From Scatosoma sp045644545 (lineage in GTDB: Bacteria; Bacillota; Clostridia; Christensenellales; Borkfalkiaceae), in the NCBI GenBank assembly GCA_045644545.1, contig JAZRHC010000026.1:1-43735 (forward strand): 43,735 nt of DNA. The letters are read 5' to 3'. A program made the translations under genes and the position numbers. Under the pieces are notes generated by a model, which was not told where the DNA came from, ran no database searches, and saw nothing but the letters and a program-made list of their open reading frames with translations. Below, in pieces: positions 1 through 8,304 of this stretch. The stretch's first letter is position 1, and the number at the start of each line of letters is the position of its first letter.

Positions 1-559
1 GCAACGCTTCTACTGCAAGTGCTGCGGTACAGCTTTTCCCTCGCGCCAGTCCTACAAGTATTTTACTTGTTGTTGAGATGATACCACACGTATAAATCTT
101 CTTTTTCCCTATCTTTTCTTCCGTAAAATCCATACTCCATATTTCATAATGCATTCTTGCTTTTTCGCATAACTGCATATATAAATTTTCATGTATGTAT
201 TTTTCAGTGTTTTCACTGGTATGTACGTTTTTACACTTCTTTCTCCCGTATTTGGAGCGTAAACCCATTTGCTTTAATATACCGCTTATCTTTCTCTCGG
301 AATAATGAATATCTTCCTTTTCCAGTTCTTGTTTTATAATTCTTCTACCAAAACTGCCGTTATGTAAAAGAAATATGCGGTATACCGTATCACATTCTTG
401 TTGCGTATAACAAGGACGTTTGGGGTGAACTGTGCGATAATAATAACTGGATCTCGCAATCTTTAATAGTTTGCATACTTTGCTTGCGGAATACTGCGTC
501 AATTGCTTTACCGCAAACTCTATTCTTTCTGATTGCGACTTGCAAAGTATGCCGTTGCT
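1..559 (-). CDS. IS3-family transposase OrfB, partial (DDE catalytic subunit)
   Basis: This is the reading frame entered after a -1 shift from orfA and it stays open for 186 codons to the window edge. Visible features are an N-terminal segment with SSYYYR, the HTH_21-like GSFGRRIIKQEL and ERKISGILKQMGLRSKYGR blocks, and WSMDFTE, which matches the first catalytic Asp context (W..D.T) of IS3 rve domains. The second Asp and the Glu would lie beyond the edge. There is no good independent start near its beginning, which fits production as an OrfAB fusion. It would act with OrfA in cut-out/paste-in transposition of the element. Confidence 0.85.
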
Positions 560-819
560 TTTTTTAAGATTTCATTCTCCATTTTTACGTCTGCAAGTTC
601 TTTTTGCAAACGCTTAATCTCATCTCCGCGAGCAACGCCTTTTTCCTCAAACGCTTTCTCGCCGTTGGCTTTAAATTCTTGTACCCAACGATACACCGTT
701 TGCCGATCTACGTTGAGCATTACAAAAATATCTTTGGGGCGCATTGTTTTACTCAGCATTAAATAAACTGCGCTGAGTTTGAATTCTTTTGTATAGTGTT
801 TACATTGTCCTTTGGGCAT
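520..819 (-). CDS. IS3-family transposase OrfA (HTH, leucine zipper)
   Basis: A 99-residue protein starting MPKGQCKHYTKEFKLSAVYL. It has the IS3 OrfA layout: an N-terminal helix-turn-helix ending in DVDRQTVYRWVQEF-like sequence (NVDRQTVYRWVQEF) and a C-terminal leucine-zipper helix (LQKELADVKMENEILKKA). The start at 819 is chosen because GGAGGAG (826-832 on the complement) lies 6 bases upstream; an ATG 17 codons further up has no such site. It binds the IS ends and forms the N-terminal half of the OrfAB transposase when ribosomes slip near its 3' end. Confidence 0.88.
   Translation of the reverse strand: MPKGQCKHYTKEFKLSAVYLMLSKTMRPKDIFVMLNVDRQTVYRWVQEFKANGEKAFEEKGVARGDEIKRLQKELADVKMENEILKKATAYFASRNQKE
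559..565 (-). promoter_or_regulatory. Programmed -1 frameshift slippery site (A7)
   Basis: On the minus strand the orfA frame reads tta aaa aaa gca, giving an A AAA AAA heptamer. Slipping back one base moves translation exactly into the open orfB frame and avoids the orfA stop 40 bases on. A-rich slippery heptamers at this position are the established IS3-family mechanism. Frameshifting itself is inferred. Confidence 0.75.
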
Positions 820-894
820 AAAAGTCTCCTCCGTATTTCTATTATACTTGTCATTTGACTTTTTGTCCAATTATTTTATACCACTTTCATGCTC

Positions 895-1125
895 CTCAGA
901 ATGACAGGGAAATGCAGAATGCAGAGTGCGGAATGCAGAATGGCGGTAGGAAAGAATGTAGAGTGCAGAGTGCGGAATGCAGAATGGCGGTAGGAAAGAA
1001 TGCAGAGTGCAGAGTGCGGAATGCAAAATGAAGGTAGGATTTTTTCAATCATTTTGCATTTTGCATTGAGCATTATGCATTTAAAAGGTCGAGGGGATTC
1101 TTCGACTTCGCTCAGAATGACGGGG
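895..1125. repeat. Repeat patch: 44-base tandem units bounded by near-identical 15-mers
   Basis: The 15-mer CTCAGAATGACAGGG at 895-909 recurs with one change at 1111-1125. Between them a 44-base unit beginning GCAGAGTGCGGAATGC repeats with starts at 921, 965 and 1009; the third is diverged. A 10-base inverted repeat (TGCAAAATGA at 1022-1031, TCATTTTGCA at 1049-1058) follows. The open frames across it are low-complexity and no ribosome site precedes them, so I read it as non-coding. Together with the upstream promoter it fills the gene-free stretch 890-1352. Confidence 0.8.
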
Positions 1126-1197
1126 TAGGAAGAATAAATTTTGGAAATTGTTGGAAAAATTTTAAAAAGTGGCATAATGCTGTCATATTTTATATGC

Positions 1198-1228
1198 TAT
1201 ACTACTTTCAAATACGAACAAATGTTCG
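1198..1228 (+). promoter_or_regulatory. Promoter -10 with LexA/SOS box upstream of the phage-like module
   Basis: CGAACAAATGTTCG at 1215-1228 is a perfect 14-base dyad matching the Gram-positive LexA (DinR) consensus CGAAC-N4-GTTCG. It lies just downstream of a TATACT -10 candidate (1198-1203), so bound LexA would cover the likely transcription start near 1209. The -35 is poor. A second weak promoter (TGGACA, 16 bases, CATAAT) lies near 1260-1288. SOS control of the following genes is inferred. Confidence 0.65.
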
Positions 1229-1352
1229 GATTTTTGCGAAAAAAGTGGCAGTCAGGACTGGACAAATCGGAAATTCGTGGCATAATGGTTGCGCCGACGG
1301 GTACAAGACGGCTGAAAGAAACAAGGAACGACAAGAAAGGCAGGTGAGTAAG

Positions 1353-1955
1353 TTGGACAGTTACGTAAAAGCGATTTTATATACCTATCCCAAAATGCAG
1401 AAGATGAAGGAGGATTACGAAGTACATATTCGAAATAAAGCGTACTTTTCCTACACGGGAAGCACGGCGACGGATAAGCTTTGCGAGTATATCGCGGGGC
1501 AAATTTTGGAGCTTCGCACGCTCGAACGCTTAAAGGCGATCGTGGACGGGATATGGCAAAAGCTTACGGAAACCGAGCGTTTTTTGGCGGAGCTTAAATA
1601 TTTCGGAAAATCGAAAAAGACGACCGCCGAAGCGATCGCCGCAAGAGGCGAAGCGTTTTTAAAGAAAAAATTCGAGAGCTTGAAAAGCCAGCGAAATTAT
1701 TTCCGCAGACAAGAGCGGCTTTTAAAGAAAATCGGCGCGTTTTTGCGCGGAGCGGGGATCACCGAGGAAACGTTTTTAAAGGAGTTTGCCTGTATCGCCG
1801 TGCTACGGCTTGCCTATCGCTTCGTGAAGGCGGGCAAGGAAAAACGGGTGAATAAAAAGGAAAAGCAGTTTATTCTTCGGGATCGTAGGGCTGACGGCGG
1901 GGAGATCGCAGCAGAATCGCCGCGAGCAAAGGAACTAACAGGCAAAGAAGAATGA
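1353..1955 (+). CDS. Phage late-regulator-like protein (ArpU/RinA or sigma-70 region-4 type)
   Basis: About 200 residues, highly charged and helical. The middle reads LTETERFLAELKYFGKSK, similar to the segment before the recognition helix of sigma-region-4/ArpU-type phage regulators, and later LKSQRNYFRRQERLLKKI resembles their (S/E)RTYYRRxxRLL helix. Such proteins usually sit immediately before terminase genes and switch on late transcription, which fits its place here. I chose the TTG at 1353 because AGGTGAG lies 5 bases upstream; GTG at 1344 is the alternative. It follows the SOS box. Its last 86 bases overlap the 3' end of the convergent gene 1870-2571, so the C-terminal 28 residues may not be conserved. 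The family call is by motif and context only. Confidence 0.6.
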   Translation: MDSYVKAILYTYPKMQKMKEDYEVHIRNKAYFSYTGSTATDKLCEYIAGQILELRTLERLKAIVDGIWQKLTETERFLAELKYFGKSKKTTAEAIAARGEAFLKKKFESLKSQRNYFRRQERLLKKIGAFLRGAGITEETFLKEFACIAVLRLAYRFVKAGKEKRVNKKEKQFILRDRRADGGEIAAESPRAKELTGKEE

Positions 1956-2571
1956 GGATCGTCGTTTGCACGGGCGAAGAGCTGCTTTTCGAGCTTTCTT
2001 TATTTTCCCCCGACGGCGCGGAAGTCGTTTGGTCTTGAAGGTGCTCGTAGTATTCCCCGTTTTCGGGATAGGAAAAGGAGTCGGGGCGGGGCAGATAGCC
2101 GAACGCGCCGTCTTGCAAAACGTAGCAATAGGTTTCCGAACCGATCTTATAATCGCCGTAGTAGGCGCAGCTTTTCGTGATTTGCGTTAAGAAGGGCGCG
2201 CCCGTCGCGCCGTCGAGCGTGTAGGTGACCTCGAAGGTTTTGTATAAGTAGGGTTTGGTCGGCGTATAGTCCACGAAAGTGAGCTCCGCCGTTTTGCAAT
2301 AGCCCGTGAGCGTTTGGGAATCGGCGGCGTTCTCCCCGTATTCGACTTTGCAATAATCCGTCGCCACTTCGAGGACTTTCACAAAATAGCTTTTCGGGAG
2401 CGTAAAAAGACCCTTTCGTTCGGTTTTGTCCGAATAGAAATACGTTTCGTCGCCTAACACGCAGGCGTAGGAACTCGTCGTTTCCGCAACCGCTACGCGA
2501 ACGGGCAGGGCGGGAAAAAGAAAAAATAAATATAGGAGAGGCGCAATTGCCGACAATAATAATCGTTTCAT
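1870..2571 (-). CDS. Secreted, membrane-anchored SH3-like protein
   Basis: 233 residues. The N-terminus is a signal peptide (MKRLLLSAIAPLLYLFFLFP, then AVAE). Two extracytoplasmic beta-rich segments follow, each alternating aromatic and polar residues with YCKVEYGE and YCYVLQDGAFGYL, reminiscent of bacterial SH3 repeats. A Ser-rich linker leads to a C-terminal membrane helix (TTILILLCLLVPLLAAILL) and a short basic tail, so it should be a type I membrane protein facing outward. It is encoded against the phage-like genes, between the regulator and terminase. A TATAAT (2579-2584 on the complement) lies only 7 bases before the ATG and there is no ribosome site, so the mRNA may be leaderless. No function can be assigned; an independently expressed moron-like gene is one possibility. 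Confidence 0.7.
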   Translation of the reverse strand: MKRLLLSAIAPLLYLFFLFPALPVRVAVAETTSSYACVLGDETYFYSDKTERKGLFTLPKSYFVKVLEVATDYCKVEYGENAADSQTLTGYCKTAELTFVDYTPTKPYLYKTFEVTYTLDGATGAPFLTQITKSCAYYGDYKIGSETYCYVLQDGAFGYLPRPDSFSYPENGEYYEHLQDQTTSAPSGENKESSKSSSSPVQTTILILLCLLVPLLAAILLRSPRRQPYDPEE

Positions 2572-2625
2572 AAGCTTTATTATAAAATAAGGAAAGAGTT
2601 TGTTTTTGGCAGTTTGACGGAGATT

Positions 2626-4053
2626 ATGAGAGAGATTGTAGAAAAATTACGGGAGATAGAAGCCGAACAGGCTCGGCGAAAGCAAGAGGACAAGCTGGCG
2701 GCGTATAACGCGGGCGAAAAGCGGCACGAAAAGCAGATCGCCTTTCATAAATGCACTAAGCGCAACCGTTGGGTGTTCGGCGGAAACAGATCGGGAAAGA
2801 CGGAGTGCGGGGCGGTGGAATGCGTGTATCTTGCGCGGGGAATTCACCCCTATCGCAAAAATAAAGCAGGGGTTGCGGGGTGGGTGGTGTCGCTTTCGGC
2901 GCAGGTGCAACGGGACGTGGCGCAAAAGAAGATCTTGCATTATTTAAGAAAGGACTGGATCGAGGAGATCGTGATGCTGAGCGGGCGCAAGGATTCCCCC
3001 GAAAACGGCGTGATCGATTTTATACGGGTGAAAAGCGCGCTCGGCGGGAGCTCGGTGATCGGGTTTAAAAGCTGCGATCAGGGGCGGGAAAAGTTTCAGG
3101 GCGCGTCGCTGGATTTCGTATGGTTCGACGAAGAGCCGCCCGAGGATATTTATACGGAATGCCGTATGCGCGTGATGGACAGGGCGGGCGAGGTGTTCGG
3201 CACGATGACGCCGCTCAAAGGCTTGACCTTTTTATATCGGGAAATTTATATGAACCGCCACGACGACCCCGAGGTGTGGTATGAGTTTATGGAATGGAAG
3301 GACAATCCCTATCTTTCCGAAAAAGAAGTGGCGGCGATGGAAAAATGCTTAGACGAGCCGCAGCTGCAAGCGAGAAGATACGGGCGGTTTGCCACCGCCG
3401 AAGGGCTCGTTTATCCCGAGTTCGACGAGCGGGTGCACGTGATCGAGCCGTTTGCCGTGCCGAAAGAGTGGCAGGACGAAATTTCCATCGACCCCGGGCT
3501 GAACAATCCCTTGTCGGCGCATTGGTACGCGGTGGATTACGACGATAACGTATACGTGATTTACGAGCATTTCGCGGCGGGGAAGGATATCGATTTTCAC
3601 GCGGCGGAAATCAAGCGGATCTGCGGGCTGCTCGGGTGGAAAACGGACGGCAAAGGGCGGGTTTCGGCGTTGATCGACAGCGCGGCGAAGCAACGGACCT
3701 TGGCGGGGGTGAAAAACGTGTGCGAGCTGTTTTACGAGCGGGATATTTTGGTGAATCCGAACGTGGAAAAGGATTTGTTCGCGGGGATCGCGCGGGTGAA
3801 AAGCTATTTAAATCAAGCGAACGGCTTGCCGAATATTTATATTTTCAACACCTGCGTGAATTTGATTCGGGAGCTGAAAGGGTATTTTTGGGGGAGCGGG
3901 GATACGCCGAGGAAAACGGACGATCACGCGCTAGACGAAATGCGGTATTATTTGATGGCGCGCCCGAAAAAGAGCCCGCTCGAAACGGAAAAGAGCGTTA
4001 TTCAACGGGATAAGGAGCGAAGGCTTAGGGCGCTTCGCGCGAAACGAATATAA
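2626..4053 (+). CDS. Phage terminase large subunit (TerL)
   Basis: The ATP-driven motor and nuclease that packages DNA into procapsids. The N-terminal ATPase shows Walker A GGNRSGKT at residues 52-59 and Walker B plus catalytic Glu in VWFDEEPP around 165-172. The C-terminal RNase H-like nuclease shows the expected acidic residues: SIDPG (Asp289), LIDSA (Asp351) and DDHALDEMRY (Asp432 to 437). At 475 residues it has full TerL length and no frameshift, so it could be active. The start at ATG 2626 is preceded by GGAG only 3 bases away; TTG at 2614 is an alternative. It opens a same-strand run of eight phage-type genes. Confidence 0.93.
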   Translation: MREIVEKLREIEAEQARRKQEDKLAAYNAGEKRHEKQIAFHKCTKRNRWVFGGNRSGKTECGAVECVYLARGIHPYRKNKAGVAGWVVSLSAQVQRDVAQKKILHYLRKDWIEEIVMLSGRKDSPENGVIDFIRVKSALGGSSVIGFKSCDQGREKFQGASLDFVWFDEEPPEDIYTECRMRVMDRAGEVFGTMTPLKGLTFLYREIYMNRHDDPEVWYEFMEWKDNPYLSEKEVAAMEKCLDEPQLQARRYGRFATAEGLVYPEFDERVHVIEPFAVPKEWQDEISIDPGLNNPLSAHWYAVDYDDNVYVIYEHFAAGKDIDFHAAEIKRICGLLGWKTDGKGRVSALIDSAAKQRTLAGVKNVCELFYERDILVNPNVEKDLFAGIARVKSYLNQANGLPNIYIFNTCVNLIRELKGYFWGSGDTPRKTDDHALDEMRYYLMARPKKSPLETEKSVIQRDKERRLRALRAKRI

Positions 4054-4065
4054 GGAGGTAAACGA

Positions 4066-4416
4066 GTGGCGAAAAAACGACGGGAGCAGATCGGCGACGC
4101 GCTTTTAAAGGTAGCGCTGGGGTGTAGCGTAGAGGAGGTGACGGAGGAATACGCGGAGACGGACGGAGAGCTTCGGCTGACCAAACGGAAAAAGACGAGG
4201 CGGGATATTCCGCCTGATCTCAAAGCCGTGCAGATGCTTTTAGCCGACGGCGGGGGCGAGGGAGTGAGCGGTATGTCGGACGAGGAGCTCGAAGAGGAGC
4301 GAAAACGCTTGCTTAGCGAGCTGGAAAAATCGTCGCCGAAAAAGGAGAAGAAAGCGACGAAGCCACGCGCAAAATCGAGAATAAAACGGAAAAGCAAGCA
4401 GGCAGGTATGAAATGA
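4066..4416 (+). CDS. Small basic packaging-module protein (terminase small-subunit-like?)
   Basis: 116 residues starting at GTG, with AAGGAGG seven bases upstream and only 12 bases after terL. The N-terminal half (GDALLKVALGCSVEEVTEEY, then RRDIPPDLKAVQMLL) resembles a segment seen in small DNA-packaging proteins of clostridial phages. The C-terminal third is almost entirely Lys/Arg/Ser, suggesting nucleic acid binding. P22-like phages place a small terminase next to terL, so that role is plausible, but I see no clear DNA-binding domain and treat it as a guess. It could equally be an uncharacterised head protein. Confidence 0.55.
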   Translation: MAKKRREQIGDALLKVALGCSVEEVTEEYAETDGELRLTKRKKTRRDIPPDLKAVQMLLADGGGEGVSGMSDEELEEERKRLLSELEKSSPKKEKKATKPRAKSRIKRKSKQAGMK

Positions 4417-4440
4417 AATTATTTTTAAGGAGAAAAAGGA

Positions 4441-6354
4441 ATGGACTTTAAAGAGTACGGATTGACGGAAAAGCAAGAGGCGGAAGCCAAAAGAAGATGG
4501 GAAGAAAAGGTCGCGGCGGAAGTGACGGCGGACTTTTTAAAACGGCGAGAGGAGAGAAAGGCGATCGAAAACGGTTGGTCGCTGAATATGAATTTCCTTT
4601 CGGGCAATCAATATTGCGATCTTTCCCCGTTCGGCGGGCTGGTGGAAGAGGACAATCAGTTTTATTGGCAATCGCGCAGGGCGTTTAACCATATCGCGCC
4701 GCTCGTGGACGCGCGGGTTGCGAGAATCGAAAAATTGCAACCGAGCTTGACGGTGCGCGCCTTTTCCGACGAGGACGGGGATTTGAAGGCGGCGAAGCTC
4801 GCCACGGGAATACTTAAATTTACCGCGGAAAAGATCGGGCTTGCCGAAACGATCGCGAAAGCAATTCTTTGGTCGGAGGTGTGCGGGAGTGCGTTTTATA
4901 AGACGCTTTGGGACGAAAACGGCGGGCGACAAGTTGCGGTGACCGAGGACGGAAAGCCCGTTTACGAAGGCGAGGTGAGCGTGACGGCGGTTTCGCCGTT
5001 CGGGATCTTTCCCGATAATCTGTTTGCCGAAGACGTTTCGGCGCTCGAAAGCATTATTCACGCGCAGGTGGTTTCCGTCGGCTACGTCAAGGAAAAATTC
5101 GGCGTGTTCGTGGAAGGGGAAGAGGTGTACGAGCCTTCTTTGATTGCGTATAGCGAGCCGTCGGCGGGAAAACAACCCGCGCCGACGGGGAAGGCGACCG
5201 AGAAAGCCAAGGATAGCGTGATCTTGATCGAACGCTACACCGCGCCGAGCTCGGAGGAAAAGGACGGAAGATTGGAGATCGTTGCGGGCGGGAAGCTTTT
5301 ATATTACGGACCGTTGCCCTATAAAAACGAGAACCGCGAGGAGAGAGGATTTCCGTTCGTGAAGCAGGATTCCCTGCGGTTGCCGGGTGCGTTTTTCGGG
5401 AGCAGCGTGATCGATAGACTCATTCCCGTGCAAAGGGCGTATAACGCGGTGCGAAACCGCAAGCACGAGTTTTTGAACAGGCTTTCGATGGGGGTGTTGA
5501 CCGTCGAGGACGGGTCGGTGGACGTGGACGAGCTCGCCGAAGAAGGGCTGTTGCCCGGGAAGGTGCTCGTGTACCGTCAGGGCGGGAAAGCGCCCGAAAT
5601 GCTCGATTGCGGGAGCGTACCGAGCGAGTTTAAGGAAGAGGAGGAATGGCTCGAACAGGAGTTCGAGAAAATCAGCGGCGTTTCGGAGCTGACGAGAAAT
5701 TCCTCGCCTACGAGGGTGACCAGCGCGACGGGATTACAGCTTTTGCTCGCGCAGGACGACGCGAGGCTTTCGGCGACCGTTTCGAGTATGGAACGGGCGG
5801 TCAAGGAAGTCGGGCGGCAGATTTTAAGGCTATATAAGCAATTCGCGGGCTCGGCGAGGCTGATGAGCTTGGCGGGGGAGAACAAGAAAGCGCAGGCGTA
5901 TTATTTTTCCTCGTCCGAGGTGCTGGCGAGCGATATCGTTTTTGAGACGGAGAGCGCGTCGAGCCCCGAAAGAAAGCGGGAAATTTTGTTGCAGCTATTC
6001 GAGGCGGGGCTGTTGACGGAGGAGGACGGAAGCGTTTCCAAGGAAAACAGACACCGCGTGTTAGAGGCGTTCGGCTTTGGGAGCTACGAGAGCGCGAAGG
6101 ATATTTCTTCCTTGCATATCGCAAAAGCGGGAGAAGAAAACGCCTTGATGGCGCAAGAGGAGATCGAGCCCGACGATTACGACGACCACGATTTGCATAT
6201 CGGGGAGCATACGAGGTTTTTGCTCTCGGCAGAGTTTAAAAAGCTGTGCGGGAAGAGAAATACGGACGAAAAAGCGCTCAAAGAAAGGTTTACGGCGCAT
6301 ATGAAAAAACACGAAAAAAGCAAAAAAGAAAAAACGAATAAGGAGGCAGATTGA
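4441..6354 (+). CDS. Phage portal protein (P22 gp1-like)
   Basis: 637 residues, within the range of long podovirus portals (P22 gp1 is 725). The N-terminal part, with NMNFLSGNQYCDL and RRAFNHIAPLVDARVARIEK, matches the pattern of P22-type portals in which a clamp region is followed by the wing. A proline- and charge-rich mid-region and long helices near 390-470 (SEFKEEEEWLEQEFEKISGV) fit the stem and crown. It should form the dodecameric ring through which TerL packages DNA and onto which the neck proteins dock. AAGGAG lies shortly before the ATG, and its stop overlaps the scaffold start as TGATG, so the two are probably translationally coupled. Confidence 0.82.
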   Translation: MDFKEYGLTEKQEAEAKRRWEEKVAAEVTADFLKRREERKAIENGWSLNMNFLSGNQYCDLSPFGGLVEEDNQFYWQSRRAFNHIAPLVDARVARIEKLQPSLTVRAFSDEDGDLKAAKLATGILKFTAEKIGLAETIAKAILWSEVCGSAFYKTLWDENGGRQVAVTEDGKPVYEGEVSVTAVSPFGIFPDNLFAEDVSALESIIHAQVVSVGYVKEKFGVFVEGEEVYEPSLIAYSEPSAGKQPAPTGKATEKAKDSVILIERYTAPSSEEKDGRLEIVAGGKLLYYGPLPYKNENREERGFPFVKQDSLRLPGAFFGSSVIDRLIPVQRAYNAVRNRKHEFLNRLSMGVLTVEDGSVDVDELAEEGLLPGKVLVYRQGGKAPEMLDCGSVPSEFKEEEEWLEQEFEKISGVSELTRNSSPTRVTSATGLQLLLAQDDARLSATVSSMERAVKEVGRQILRLYKQFAGSARLMSLAGENKKAQAYYFSSSEVLASDIVFETESASSPERKREILLQLFEAGLLTEEDGSVSKENRHRVLEAFGFGSYESAKDISSLHIAKAGEENALMAQEEIEPDDYDDHDLHIGEHTRFLLSAEFKKLCGKRNTDEKALKERFTAHMKKHEKSKKEKTNKEAD

Positions 6355-7070
6355 TGATGGAACAAAAGGAGAACGTTTGCGTGGGAACGGAAGCGGAGCA
6401 GATCGCGGAGGCGAAAGAAAAGGAAGGCTCGACGGCTTTCGGGAAGTTTAAGGACGCAAACGCCCTGATGCGGGCGTACGAGGCGTTGGAGGCGGAGTTC
6501 ACAAGGCGCAGTCAACGGCTTAAAGAGCTGGAAAAGCAGACGGATAATTTCGGGGCGAGCGGCGGAAACGAGGCGGAAAAGCTTTTAAAATCCGCGGCGA
6601 AACGAAAAGAGCGGGAACGGGCGTTCGACGCGTTCGTTGCCGAGCTGGAAAACAAGCCCACCGCTATTTTAAGCGGGAAACCCGTTGCGCCCGATACGCA
6701 AGCCGAGTCCGAAAAAACGGGCGCGGAAAATGCGGAGCTCGTGGAAGATAAGGCGTTGGAATCGGAAACGAAGGCGGAAAAAGCGGAGAAAGAGAAGGCG
6801 GTCGGCGGGCTCGTCGAAAATAATCAAAATAGTAATTGCCGCAAAACAGCCGAAGAAGAGGATTTCGAAACGCTTTATCGAAAAGCGAGCGGAAACGAGG
6901 GCGTGAGGCTTCGGATCGTGGGGGATTATCTCTCGTCGATACAAGGAGCGGGCGCGCCGATTACGCGCGGCGGAAGGGGGCTGCTCGTCGCCCCGCCGCA
7001 ACGCGCAAAATCGATTGCGGAAGCGGGCGGAATGGCGCTTCGGTTTTTCGAAAAAGGCGGGCAGGCGTAA
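6354..7070 (+). CDS. Capsid scaffold-like protein
   Basis: 238 residues, extremely rich in Glu, Lys and Ala and predicted largely helical or disordered, as scaffolding proteins are. The segment FGKFKDANALMRAYEALEAE followed by FTRRSQRLKELE resembles a motif found in scaffold proteins of Firmicutes phages. The C-terminus (RGLLVAPPQRAKSIAEAGGM) is basic, as in the coat-binding end of P22 scaffold. Position between portal and coat is the canonical scaffold slot. The ATG at 6354 is chosen over TTG 6351 because AGGAGG lies seven bases upstream; it overlaps the portal stop by one base. Confidence 0.72.
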   Translation: MMEQKENVCVGTEAEQIAEAKEKEGSTAFGKFKDANALMRAYEALEAEFTRRSQRLKELEKQTDNFGASGGNEAEKLLKSAAKRKERERAFDAFVAELENKPTAILSGKPVAPDTQAESEKTGAENAELVEDKALESETKAEKAEKEKAVGGLVENNQNSNCRKTAEEEDFETLYRKASGNEGVRLRIVGDYLSSIQGAGAPITRGGRGLLVAPPQRAKSIAEAGGMALRFFEKGGQA

Positions 7071-7119
7071 CGGCGGGTTACGCGAAAGAAAAAATTATTA
7101 AAAAAAGGAGAAATTATTT

Positions 7120-8295
7120 ATGGTAACTTTAACTACGGCGGATAACGCTTTAAAATCTTTTTATCTCGACGCGGTGAGCGAACAGCTCAACACGAAGGCG
7201 AATCCCTTCCTTGCGAAAATTCAGCGTTCCACTTCGGACGTGTGGGGAAAAGACGTTCGTAAAATGGTGAAGATCGGCGTAAACGGCGGGATCGGCGCGG
7301 GCACGGAAACGGGTTCGCTTCCCACCGCTTCCAACGGAGATTACGTGCAGTTCGTCGCGACCTTGAAAAATCTTTACGGCACGATCGAGATTTCCGATAA
7401 GGCGATCAGGGCTTCGCAAAACAACGAGGGCGCGTTCGTGAATTTATTGAACGACGAAATGCAATCGCTCGTGAAAAGCGCTTCGTTTAACTTCGGCAGA
7501 ATGCTCTTTGGCGACGGGACGGGCAAGCTCGGCGAGGTGACGTCCGTTTCCGATACGGGCGTGGTGACGATGAACACCGTGAAAAATATCGTGGAAGGAA
7601 TGATTCTCAATTATCACAACCTTTCCGGCACGAAGATCACGCTTGCGAGCGGCAGACGCGTCGTGGCGGTGGACAGAGTGAATAAAACGGTTACGCTCGC
7701 GGGCAGCGCGCTCAGCGAAACGCAGCTTCCCGCAGGGTCGTCCGCCTACGTGCAGGCTTCCAAGGATTCCGAAATTACGGGGCTTGCCGCGCTCTTCGAC
7801 GAAACGCTTCCCCTCTACGGCGTGGACCGTGCGGCGTACGGTATGCTCACCCCCTATAAAAAGACGGACGTGGGCGAGATTTCCGAGGACGTGATCCAAA
7901 CGGCGATCGACGCGATCGAGGAAAGCTCGGGGAGCAAGGTCAACTTTATCGTTTGCTCGTGGGGCGTAAGACGCGCGCTTGCGGCTTATTTCAGAAAGTA
8001 TATGGTGGCGATGCCGACGATGGAATTCGACGGCGGCGTGAAGGCTTTGAGCTTTAACGGTATTCCCGTGATCGCGGACAGATTCTGCCCCGACGGAACG
8101 ATGTACCTTTTGAACACGGACGATTTTAAAATTCATCAGCTTTGCGATTGGCAGTGGCTGGAAGGGGACGACGGCAAGGTGTTGACGCAGACCGCGGGCA
8201 AGCCCGTGTATACGGCGACCCTCGTCAAGTACGCCGAGCTTATGTGCGATCGCCCGAACGGACAGGGTATGCTTTCGGGAATCACCGAGGCGTAA
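7120..8295 (+). CDS. Major capsid protein (HK97 fold, P22 gp5-like position)
   Basis: 391 residues. The N-terminal arm leads into KMVKIGVNGGIGAGTETGSL, then SDKAIRASQNNEGAF and a long helix (NEGAFVNLLNDEMQSLVKSA) fitting the HK97 spine region. An inserted beta domain at about 145-205 and the C-terminal GIPVIADRFCPDGTMYLLNT plus WQWLEGDDG match coat proteins of many Firmicutes phages and prophages. Codon choice differs slightly from its neighbours, with many aac, ttc and tcc codons, consistent with selection for high expression. It is preceded by AAAAAAGGAG and followed by a strong stem-loop. Nothing suggests truncation. Confidence 0.88.
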   Translation: MVTLTTADNALKSFYLDAVSEQLNTKANPFLAKIQRSTSDVWGKDVRKMVKIGVNGGIGAGTETGSLPTASNGDYVQFVATLKNLYGTIEISDKAIRASQNNEGAFVNLLNDEMQSLVKSASFNFGRMLFGDGTGKLGEVTSVSDTGVVTMNTVKNIVEGMILNYHNLSGTKITLASGRRVVAVDRVNKTVTLAGSALSETQLPAGSSAYVQASKDSEITGLAALFDETLPLYGVDRAAYGMLTPYKKTDVGEISEDVIQTAIDAIEESSGSKVNFIVCSWGVRRALAAYFRKYMVAMPTMEFDGGVKALSFNGIPVIADRFCPDGTMYLLNTDDFKIHQLCDWQWLEGDDGKVLTQTAGKPVYTATLVKYAELMCDRPNGQGMLSGITEA

Positions 8296-8304
8296 AATAA
8301 CGAG

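Larger units (their letters stand above)
1..889 (-). mobile_element. IS3-family insertion sequence, partial (left edge of window)
   Basis: The minus strand carries an IS3-type orfA followed by orfB in the -1 frame, and the element continues beyond position 1. The end inside the window is placed near 889 because the minus strand there begins TGAAAGTGGTATAAAATAAT, an IS3-like TG start, upstream of orfA and next to an unrelated repeat patch. The other terminus and any target duplication lie outside the window, so the exact boundary is inferred. What is visible shows no inactivating lesion. Confidence 0.8.

Noticed and set aside
895..1125. CRISPR-like array
   Set aside because: The 44-base units are contiguous tandem copies with no unique spacers, and no cas genes are near.
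876..1175. 99-codon minus-strand ORF over the repeat patch
   Set aside because: It is a translation of the tandem repeat, has no ribosome site and gives a low-complexity product.
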